This document shows, piece after piece, positions 5,241 through 10,369 of a DNA stretch of 10,369 nucleotides; the stretch's first letter is position 1; each line of letters starts with the position of its first letter. Below the pieces are notes generated by a model. The model made no database searches. It saw only the letters and a list, made by a program, of their open reading frames with translations, and was not told the DNA's origin. The DNA comes from Planctomycetales bacterium (lineage in GTDB: Bacteria > Planctomycetota > Planctomycetia > Pirellulales > Thermoguttaceae). The DNA lies in assembly GCA_007122045.1 (NCBI GenBank), contig SKJM01000568.1, positions 1 to 10,369 on the forward strand, read 5' to 3'. Both the position numbers and the translations under genes were made by a program.

Positions 5241-8066
5241 CTATGAGTCGCCTTCCGGTTCCTTCAACCCCAGTCGTGTAAGCCAGCGATGACGAGGCGG
5301 TTTTTCCGCCGCGGGCCCGCCGGCGGGTGAGCCGCCGCTCGTAGCGCCGCGCTCCTCGAGCAAGCGGAGCTTCTCTTCGACCTCGGTGCGTTGCCGGCCC
5401 AGTTTCGCCCGCTCCACCGACAGCTCGATCTCGGCCTGCCCCAGCTTCTCGCGCCACGCTTCCTGCAATCGCACCAGGTTTTCCCGCTCTTGCTGGATCA
5501 CGGCGTCGTTGTCGAGGATTTCGCCCAACGCGGCCGCGCCGACCGCCAGCGACCCGACACTGGCGCTCTGGTTCTCGAGCAACTGTCTCAGTTCGGCAAT
5601 CTCGGCGTCTTTTTCGGCAATTAACTGGTCGGTGCGTTCGACAACCTGCTGAATTTCGCATCGCTGCCGGCGGTCCTCCTCGTTCTCTTCATCGAAGTCC
5701 GATTCGAGCGCGGCCAGGATGCGTTGCTTCTCGGCTTCCCAGTTGAGCGGGCCGCTGCCGGCCGGCGGGCTGGGCGGCGGCGCGCTGCCGGCCTCTTTGA
5801 GTTGCTCCTGGAGCCGCGCATTGTCCTTCTTCAGGGCGCGGACGTCTTCCAAGGTCAACTCGTAGCGGCGTCGCAGGTCGGCGTCGGCCGGGGCCTGCTC
5901 GTGCGCGGCCGTTTCACCGGAGTCGGCCGCGCGGCTTTCCCGCTCGGCCAATTCCTGCCGTGTTCGCTCCAGTCGACCCTCGGCCTCGCGGAGCGACGAG
6001 GCCAGGCCGTCACGTTCGCGGGTCAAAGCCTCCAGTTCCTTGGCCGACGCTCGGGCCGCGCCGGCCTCCAGCTTCAGCGTGTCGTACTGCTCGCGCCGGA
6101 CGGCGAGTTCCGCTCCCAACCGGTCCTTCTCGGTCCGCGCGGCGGCGAGTTGCTGTTGGAGCGATTCGCGTTCGGCCTGTTCCGCCTCGGCGCATTCCGC
6201 CTTTTGCTGTTCGAACGCGTCCCGTTGCTGTTGGAGGACGGCCCGTTGTTGCTCGAGCGCGGCCCGCTGTTGTTCGAGGGCGTGCCGCTCGTCCCGGAGA
6301 GCTTGCAGGAGCGATTCGCGTTCGGCCCGTTCGGCGTCGGTCCGTTCGGCTTGGCGTTGTTCGAGGGTGGCCTCGCGCTGTTCGAGTGCCGCCCGCTGCT
6401 GTTCGAGCGCGGCCCGTTGTTGTTCGAGCGCGTGCCGCTCCTCTCGGAGGGCTTGAAGGAGCGATTCGCGTTCGGCTCGCTCCGCTTCGGCGCGTTCGGC
6501 CTGGCGTTGTTCGAGCGCCGCTTGCTGCTGTTCGAGCGCCGCCCGCTGCCGTTCCAGCATGGCCCTTTGCTTTTCCATCGCGTGCTGTTCGTCCCGAAGC
6601 GCTTGCAGGAGCGATTCGCGTTCGGCTCGCTCCGCTTCGGTCCGTTCGGCCTCGTGCTGTTCGAGGGCTGCCTCCTGCTGCTCGAGGGCCGCCCGCTGCT
6701 GTTCGAACGCGGCCCGTTGCTGTTCGAGCGCGTGCCGCTCCTCCTGGAGGGTTTGCAGGAGCGATTCGCGTTCGGCCCGTTCGGTGTCGGCGCGTTCGGC
6801 CCGCTGCTGTTCGAGGGCGGCCTCCTGCTGTTCGAGGGCGGCCCGTTGCTGTTCGAGGGCAGCCCGTTGCTGTTCGAGCGCGTGCCGCTCGTCCTGAAGT
6901 GCCCGCACGAGCGATTCGCGTTCGGCTCGTTCGGCGTCGGCGTGTTCGGCCTGCCGTTGTTCGAGCGCGGCTTGCTGCTGCTCGAGGGCGGCCCGTTGCT
7001 GTTCGAGCGTGGTCCGTTGCTGTTTTAGCGCCTTCCGCTCGTCCCGGAGGGCTTGCAGGAGCGATTCGCGTTCGGCCCGCTCGGCTTCGGTACGTTCGAT
7101 GTGCCGTTGTTCAACAGCGGCTTGCTGGTGTTCGAGGGCGGCCCGCTGCTGCTGGAGTGCCTGTTGTTCCTGGCGGAGCGTGTCCAGGAGCGACTTCTGA
7201 TACTGCGCGGTCTCTTCGGCGGTCCGCTCCCATTCGGCGCGGCGGGCTTCGAAGTCGGCGCGGAGTTGTTCGAGGTGCTCGGCTTCGCGGGCGAACCGCG
7301 CGGCCTGCTGATCGGGGTCGGAAACGGCTTCCGCTGGGGGGTGACCGGCGGCAAGGTCGGCAGCGAACTGCCCGAGGCGGGTAAGGAGCCGATTCTCGGC
7401 GTGGTCGAGCTGTTTCTGGGCCTGTTCCAGCCGCACCTCCGCCTCGCGGAGCGACGCGGCCATGGTATCGCGTTCGTGGCGGAGGGCGTCGAGTTCCTCG
7501 GTGGCGGCCCGCGCTGCGGCAAGCTCCTGCTGGAGGGCCTCGCACTGGGCGTTCTGCGCGGCCAGTTCCTTTTCGAGCCGCTCCTGCTCGCCGCGCGCCT
7601 CGTGCATCTGCCGCTGGAGCGATTCCCGCTCGGCCTGATCTGTCTCGGCGCACTCGGCCTGCTGCTTTTCCAGTTCGGCGCGGCGCTGCTGGAGCGCTTG
7701 CTGCTCCTGCCCGAGTGCCTCCAGGAGCGCCTGTTGGTGCTGGGTGGTTTGCTGCGTGACGTGCTGCCACTCGGCCCGGCGCGCGTCCAGTTCGGCGCGG
7801 AGCTGCTCGAGGCGTTCGGCTTCGTCGGCGAGCTGCGCAGCCCGCTCGTCGACGTCGTGGCGGGCCGCTTCGGCGGCATGGCGGCCACCGGCGGCCTGCC
7901 GGGCCAATTGGTCGAGATATTCGAGCAATCGGTCTTGGGCTTCGTCAAGCTGGCGCTGCTTGGCCGTGAGAAACTCCCGCACCTCATCGCGCTCCTTGCG
8001 CAAGGCCACATCGAACAGGTCGATCGGGTCGGGAGCATCGGGAGTTGAAAGATGCGGAGCATCCAT
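5241..8066 (-). CDS. Large coiled-coil protein with nested internal repeats, function unknown
   Basis: This is a 941-residue protein rich in E, Q, A, R and L, without signal peptide or membrane segment. The layout is: head 1-38 with DPIDLFDVALRKERDEVREF; module A 39-218; module B 219-706, a second copy of A enlarged by six 50-residue units at 331-630; a P/G/S linker about 740-775; a non-repetitive acidic helical block 776-906 starting NWEAEKQRILAALESDFDEE; and a basic tail with RWLTRLGLKE at 927-936. The C-terminal block and tail resemble uncharacterised planctomycete coiled-coil proteins as I remember them (not searched). An in-frame ATG at 8168 would add 34 residues, but that extension (RDPPGWAVRPLCAPTG) looks non-coding, whereas the ATG at 8066 has GGAG at a 9-base spacing. 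A structural or scaffolding role is likely; hits to myosin- or SMC-like proteins would reflect composition only. It is the first gene of a probable operon with the methyltransferase. Confidence 0.85.
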   Translation of the reverse strand: MDAPHLSTPDAPDPIDLFDVALRKERDEVREFLTAKQRQLDEAQDRLLEYLDQLARQAAGGRHAAEAARHDVDERAAQLADEAERLEQLRAELDARRAEWQHVTQQTTQHQQALLEALGQEQQALQQRRAELEKQQAECAETDQAERESLQRQMHEARGEQERLEKELAAQNAQCEALQQELAAARAATEELDALRHERDTMAASLREAEVRLEQAQKQLDHAENRLLTRLGQFAADLAAGHPPAEAVSDPDQQAARFAREAEHLEQLRADFEARRAEWERTAEETAQYQKSLLDTLRQEQQALQQQRAALEHQQAAVEQRHIERTEAERAERESLLQALRDERKALKQQRTTLEQQRAALEQQQAALEQRQAEHADAERAERESLVRALQDERHALEQQRAALEQQRAALEQQEAALEQQRAERADTERAERESLLQTLQEERHALEQQRAAFEQQRAALEQQEAALEQHEAERTEAERAERESLLQALRDEQHAMEKQRAMLERQRAALEQQQAALEQRQAERAEAERAERESLLQALREERHALEQQRAALEQQRAALEQREATLEQRQAERTDAERAERESLLQALRDERHALEQQRAALEQQRAVLQQQRDAFEQQKAECAEAEQAERESLQQQLAAARTEKDRLGAELAVRREQYDTLKLEAGAARASAKELEALTRERDGLASSLREAEGRLERTRQELAERESRAADSGETAAHEQAPADADLRRRYELTLEDVRALKKDNARLQEQLKEAGSAPPPSPPAGSGPLNWEAEKQRILAALESDFDEENEEDRRQRCEIQQVVERTDQLIAEKDAEIAELRQLLENQSASVGSLAVGAAALGEILDNDAVIQQERENLVRLQEAWREKLGQAEIELSVERAKLGRQRTEVEEKLRLLEERGATSGGSPAGGPAAEKPPRHRWLTRLGLKEPEGDS
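5949..7412 (-). repeat. Module B: second copy of the module, enlarged by the 50-residue array
   Basis: Residues 219-706. It begins QLDHAENRLLTRL, continues AEHLEQLRADFEARRAEW and QEQQALQQQRAALE, then enters the six-unit array, and leaves it through QQKAECAEAEQAERESL, ASAKELEALTRERD and SLREAEGRLERTRQEL, matching the second half of module A. The array therefore sits exactly between the two halves of the duplicated module, at the place where module A has a single, unexpanded unit-like stretch. Confidence 0.82.
6177..7076 (-). repeat. Six tandem 150-bp units (50 residues each) in the coiled-coil gene
   Basis: The marker GCGATTCGCG (encoding part of RES on the minus strand) occurs at 6161, 6311, 6461, 6611, 6761, 6911 and 7061, at exact 150-bp spacing. 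Six full units lie between the first and last marker. Each protein unit starts AERESLLQAL and continues with RDERHALEQQRAALEQQRAA, then further heptads ending AER. Units differ by scattered substitutions (for example HAMEKQRAMLERQ in the fourth), so the array is not a recent perfect amplification. The last unit departs toward its end (FEQQKAECAEAEQ) and runs into the non-array part of module B. Confidence 0.95.
7413..7952 (-). repeat. Module A: first copy of a 180-residue duplicated coiled-coil module
   Basis: Residues 39-218 of the coiled-coil protein. The order of landmarks is QLDEAQDRLLEYL, AERLEQLRAELDARRAEW, QEQQALQQRRAELE, KQQAECAETDQAERESL, ALQQELAAARAATEELDALR and SLREAEVRLE. The same landmarks recur in the same order in the following segment, at an offset of 179-180 residues for the first half. 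This copy holds only one AERESL and lacks the 50-residue array. Confidence 0.85.
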
Positions 8067-8075
8067 GGACGACGG

Positions 8076-8079
8076 CTCC
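8076..8079 (-). promoter_or_regulatory. Shine-Dalgarno GGAG that decides the coiled-coil gene start
   Basis: Read on the minus strand, GGAG lies 9 bases before the ATG at 8066 (GGAGCCGTCGTCCATG). The alternative in-frame ATG at 8168 has no such site and would add a proline- and cysteine-containing stretch unlike the rest of the protein. This favours the shorter 941-residue form. Confidence 0.6.
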
Positions 8080-8184
8080 AAGCCATTCCTGCAAAGGGTG
8101 CGCACGTACACCTGCGGGCCGGTGGGCGCGCACAGCGGACGCACGGCCCATCCGGGGGGATCGCGCAAACGATGTCCCTATTGA

Positions 8185-8214
8185 TGTATAGGTTACGATA
8201 GCCCCCCCTGCAAA
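8185..8214 (-). promoter_or_regulatory. Possible sigma-70-like promoter for the coiled-coil/methyltransferase operon
   Basis: On the minus strand TTTGCA (8209-8214) and TATACA (8185-8190) are separated by 18 bases; each matches 4 of 6 consensus positions (TTGACA and TATAAT). The pair lies in the most AT-rich part of an otherwise GC-rich region and would give a leader of roughly 110 bases. Planctomycete promoters are poorly defined, so this is a suggestion only. Confidence 0.3.
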
Positions 8215-8558
8215 GAACTCGTTCGGAAAATGGCGCTTGCCGAAAATGGTGTTCGCGTCGTAACTCTCTTGATAGACAAGGGTGCCCCTCCGGGGGGCGT
8301 GGTGCCGCGATCCAGCCATTGACCGGTACTCGCGTCGCATGGTAAGGTGGTACTCATGCTGGCAGTCGGCCTGTCGGCATCGGCAAACCGGGCGTGCCGT
8401 GCCAATGCAGAAGTCGCTCGGAACGAAACCGTGCGGCTTGCCGTTCTTCCCGCTGTTTGCACCTAGAAACGGAAGAGCCAAACGGAATGCTTGTGACTGT
8501 ACGTCGCTTCGGTGACCACCTTGCTGAGGAACGCCCCGTGCGCGGCTGAGTGCCTATT

Positions 8559-9905
8559 ATGAGCGAATCGGTCCAACAGACGTCTGGCGACCTCACCGCG
8601 GTGCTGCGGAGGCTCAATCCGAATGTGCCAGCGGGGTCATCCGGCGAGGTGATGCCGCGGACGCCGCGGCAATCTAACGCCATGCGGCAAATTCGCGCCC
8701 ACATCGGCGCCGATCCACTCGCCAAAGTCCTCCTGACAGGTCACATCGGGGTGGGCAAATCGACCGAGTTGCTGCACCTGGCGAAGGAGGTGGGCGGCGA
8801 GCGGTGCGTGGTCGAATGTTCCGTTGGAGGAACGCTGGGCAGCCACAACGTCAACACCTTTTCTTTGCTGGTCGTTGTGCTGGACACACTCATCCGGTGG
8901 TGGCAGGGGCGTCTAGGCGACATGCCGGCGGGTCTGGTGGAAGAGCTGAGCGATCACGTTAACGACCTGCTGCCGGACGAAAAACGCCCGCCGAAGAACA
9001 ATTGGGGGGCATTCATTCGGGCACTCCGATCGGAGTTGGGTCGACGTGAGAATGCCCCGCTCCCAATCGAAAACGATAAGGATCTTCAATCCCTGTACTC
9101 GGAGGTTGTGCAACGTCTGGCGCTCCGTTCGGTGGAGTATACGGACACCATTGCGTTGGACCCCAGCCCACTGGCACTGAGTTGCGAGACGCTGCTGAAG
9201 GAACTGGCGGCCGCCGTTGGAAAGCCCGTTCTGCTGATCCTGGACGACCTGGACAAGGTTCGCGAGCAACGGGCCAGAGACGACGTTTTCCTTCACCGTG
9301 CGATGGCGTGGCGGCGGCTGCCTTGTGGGATCGTCTCGACGTTGCCTCTGGACGCGGTCTTTTCTTCGATCGGACGAGAGTTGGATCAGGTGTGGTTCGA
9401 CGTTCAGGTTCTGGATCCGTTTCCCGTTCCGAAGCCTGAGGGGGGAAGCCTTGACGAACCGGAACTTCAGCCGTACCTGAGCATTTTGCGCTCGGTCGAT
9501 GCCCATGAAGCGTTCTCGGGTTTGCAGTGCCGGCGCCTGGCCAACGCGTCCGGCGGCCTGCCCCGGGTTTTCGTTTCTGCCTGCTCCGCCTCGATTGCGT
9601 ATGCCGTGGAGCGGAACGAACAGCATGTTCGGGACTACCACATCGACCTTGTACTGCGCGACATTGCCGATCGGTGGAGGGGACGGCTCAACGACGCGGA
9701 CTACGAGGCGCTTGTGGACGTGCTGGATTCCGAGGGCGCCAACGTGCCTAAAGCGATCCAACTCTTGCGAGACGGGATCCTCATTCGCGATGGTGCCGCG
9801 CCGCCCGAGGCACAGTTTCGGGTTGCCCCTTGGGCCGAGCCCTTGCTCGCCGCATACCGCCGCCGGTCCGACCGCAAGCTAAGGCTTCCCCTCGCTCGGG
9901 AATAA
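8559..9905 (+). CDS. P-loop ATPase, STAND/AAA-like, with C-terminal winged-helix-like end
   Basis: This 448-residue cytoplasmic protein has Walker A GHIGVGKST at 61-69 (K67, S68) and Walker B VLLILDDLDK at 224-233 (D229, D230). ASGGLPRVF at 330-338 resembles the GxP motif of STAND ATPases or the sensor-2 region of Orc/Cdc6-like AAA proteins. The segment 370-448, with DADYEALVDVL, AIQLLRDGILIRD and FRVAPWAEPLL, looks like a small winged helix that follows the ATPase core in similar proteins. No repeat sensor or effector domain is attached, so it is likely one subunit of a multi-gene system. The ATG at 8559 was chosen; a GTG at 8550 would add three residues, and neither has a clear Shine-Dalgarno sequence. 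The next gene starts 10 bp after the stop, which implies translational coupling. Related ATPases often act in signalling or biological conflict, but that is inference here. Confidence 0.82.
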   Translation: MSESVQQTSGDLTAVLRRLNPNVPAGSSGEVMPRTPRQSNAMRQIRAHIGADPLAKVLLTGHIGVGKSTELLHLAKEVGGERCVVECSVGGTLGSHNVNTFSLLVVVLDTLIRWWQGRLGDMPAGLVEELSDHVNDLLPDEKRPPKNNWGAFIRALRSELGRRENAPLPIENDKDLQSLYSEVVQRLALRSVEYTDTIALDPSPLALSCETLLKELAAAVGKPVLLILDDLDKVREQRARDDVFLHRAMAWRRLPCGIVSTLPLDAVFSSIGRELDQVWFDVQVLDPFPVPKPEGGSLDEPELQPYLSILRSVDAHEAFSGLQCRRLANASGGLPRVFVSACSASIAYAVERNEQHVRDYHIDLVLRDIADRWRGRLNDADYEALVDVLDSEGANVPKAIQLLRDGILIRDGAAPPEAQFRVAPWAEPLLAAYRRRSDRKLRLPLARE

Positions 9906-9909
9906 AGGG
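9904..9909 (+). promoter_or_regulatory. Ribosome binding site AAAGGG choosing the second ATG of the partner gene
   Basis: AAAGGG overlaps the TAA stop of the ATPase gene (9903-9905). It abuts the ATG at 9910 with no spacing but lies 6 bases before the ATG at 9916, which makes 9916 the better start. The overlap with the upstream stop suggests re-initiation by ribosomes finishing the ATPase gene. Confidence 0.6.
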
Positions 9910-9915
9910 ATGCAC

Positions 9916-10350
9916 ATGGGGGTGCTCGAATTGAACCAGTTTTTCTCCCGACTGCTGACGCGCAGGCCGGCAGCCGCCGTGGTAACCTGGGAAAGCCGGG
10001 CGGCGCTGGAAGCCTTTACCCTCAGGCTCCCCGATGCGGTTGCATCGAGTTCCCCCGGCGCGGCGGTCTCGGAAATCGTCGGCGGGGACTTGGATAGTAC
10101 GACTTTCGCGGAAGTCTTGGCCGCCCAACTGACCGAATGGAACGCCGGAAACCGCGTGCTCCTGATCCGCGAGATCGAGGCGCTTGCCACCAAAGCTGGG
10201 CGGATCCTCAACGGTTTTCGCGAGCGACTCGCCTCGTTCACGGCGGTGGGTAAGTTCTCAATAACCCCGTGGTTTGGCTGGCGAGCTTTCGGGGCGCAGC
10301 CGCACGTAGGCCCGCTTTGGCAAACGGGTAAGAGCGCGGGCCGTTGGTGA
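9916..10350 (+). CDS. Probable partner of the ATPase: P-loop-like domain lacking Walker A, possibly truncated
   Basis: This 144-residue ORF starts at the ATG at 9916, 10 bp after the ATPase stop, with AAAGGG at good spacing. Residues 20-36 (AAVVTWESRAALEAFTL) look like a first strand and helix of a nucleotide-binding fold but have no GxxxxGK. VLLIREIEAL (81-90) resembles a Walker B strand, followed by ILNGFRERLASF (97-108), which recalls the segment after Walker B in STAND-like proteins. This would fit an inactive NTPase-like partner. After V111 the sequence (GKFSITPWFGWRAFG and so on) becomes tryptophan-rich and unlike the rest, so the ORF may be broken or may simply end in a divergent tail. 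No family could be named. That the gene is real is likely from its position; its exact 3' end is doubtful. Confidence 0.6.
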   Translation: MGVLELNQFFSRLLTRRPAAAVVTWESRAALEAFTLRLPDAVASSSPGAAVSEIVGGDLDSTTFAEVLAAQLTEWNAGNRVLLIREIEALATKAGRILNGFRERLASFTAVGKFSITPWFGWRAFGAQPHVGPLWQTGKSAGRW

Positions 10351-10369
10351 TTGCGGAAGATGCCGTGAA
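10347..10369 (+). CDS. Possible start of a next gene (GTGA overlap) or frame-shifted continuation; partial
   Basis: The GTG at 10347 overlaps the TGA stop of the preceding ORF (10348-10350) as GTGA, a common form of translational coupling, and stays open to the window end (VIAEDAV). Read from a little upstream in the same frame it gives GPLVIAEDAV, which could equally continue the preceding protein after a frame change. Too little is visible to choose, and no family can be assigned. Confidence 0.25.

Larger units (their letters stand above)
8067..8558. other. Divergent intergenic region, about 490 bp, no convincing gene
   Basis: This stretch separates the start of the minus-strand coiled-coil operon from the start of the plus-strand ATPase gene and so must hold regulatory sequence for both. 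Seen in it: the possible minus-strand promoter near 8185-8214; a GC hairpin GCCCC/GGGGC (8284-8288 with 8294-8298, loop of 5) without a T-tract; and GGTACTC in direct repeat at 8325-8331 and 8349-8355. Open frames on both strands here (about 77 and 165 codons) have no credible ribosome binding site or family-like sequence. Base composition is visibly less GC-rich than in the flanking genes. I see no RNA gene or riboswitch. Confidence 0.6.

Noticed and set aside
4403..5281. 292-codon plus-strand frame opposite the methyltransferase
   Set aside because: The minus strand carries full methyltransferase motifs; the plus reading has none.
6177..7076. Regularly spaced repeats considered as a CRISPR array
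   Set aside because: Units are contiguous 150-bp coding repeats with no unique spacers and are translated as a coiled coil.
5724..7384. Two long plus-strand frames (434 and 474 codons) opposite the coiled-coil gene
   Set aside because: Their repetitive content (FERGPLLFERVPLL and RPVAVRARP-like) is the reverse reading of the 150-bp array; repeats free of stops stay open in several frames.
7984..8515. Minus-strand frame of 165 codons and plus-strand frame of 77 codons in the divergent region
   Set aside because: No Shine-Dalgarno sequence, no recognisable domain, high cysteine and arginine content typical of non-coding GC-rich DNA; the minus frame also runs into the start of the coiled-coil gene in another frame.
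8555..8560. TATTAT as a -10 box for the ATPase gene
   Set aside because: Transcription would then start downstream of the chosen ATG at 8559, and no other credible start codon follows before the conserved region.
10248..10332. GGGTAAG direct repeats as target-site duplications of a small insertion
   Set aside because: Removing the 78 bp between them keeps the same frame and the same stop, so it does not restore a better protein; the 7-bp match may be chance.

Overview
The window is GC-rich and looks like a chromosomal segment of a planctomycete, most likely of the Pirellulales type. Three things point there: the C-terminal part of a DUF1559 pilin-like protein with its H-X9-DG signature, a small lipoprotein directly behind it, and a secreted methyltransferase/PQQ-type beta-propeller protein of a kind I associate with that phylum. 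No sequence search was possible, so family names rest on motifs that can be read directly.

Left part (1-4266, plus strand): the 3' end of a DUF1559 gene, a 137-residue lipoprotein and a very large secreted propeller protein. The propeller gene is interrupted by one apparent missing C in a C5 run at 3276-3280. Restoring it joins two reading frames into about 1098 residues. It also carries a 21-bp tandem repeat translated in frame as a low-complexity linker between two propeller parts. A 137-bp inverted-repeat element (4281-4417) fills the gap to the next, convergent genes.

Middle part (4445-8066, minus strand): a probable two-gene operon. The promoter-proximal gene encodes a 941-residue coiled-coil protein with nested repeats: heptads, inside six 50-residue units (exactly 150 bp each), inside the second copy of a duplicated larger module. 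The second gene, 25 bp downstream, encodes a cytoplasmic class I SAM-dependent methyltransferase.

Right part (8559-10369, plus strand): after a roughly 490-bp divergent intergenic region comes a 448-residue P-loop ATPase with Walker A, Walker B and a STAND-like GLP motif plus a probable winged-helix end. Ten bases later is a 144-residue ORF that resembles a P-loop domain without Walker A. Its last 30 or so residues look unlike the rest, and another frame opens at the window edge either as a frame-shifted continuation or as the start of a third gene in a GTGA overlap. This ATPase plus inactive-looking partner is the best candidate here for an uncharacterised system, possibly signalling or conflict related, but nothing in the window shows an effector.

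No tRNA, rRNA, CRISPR array or recognisable transposase gene was seen.
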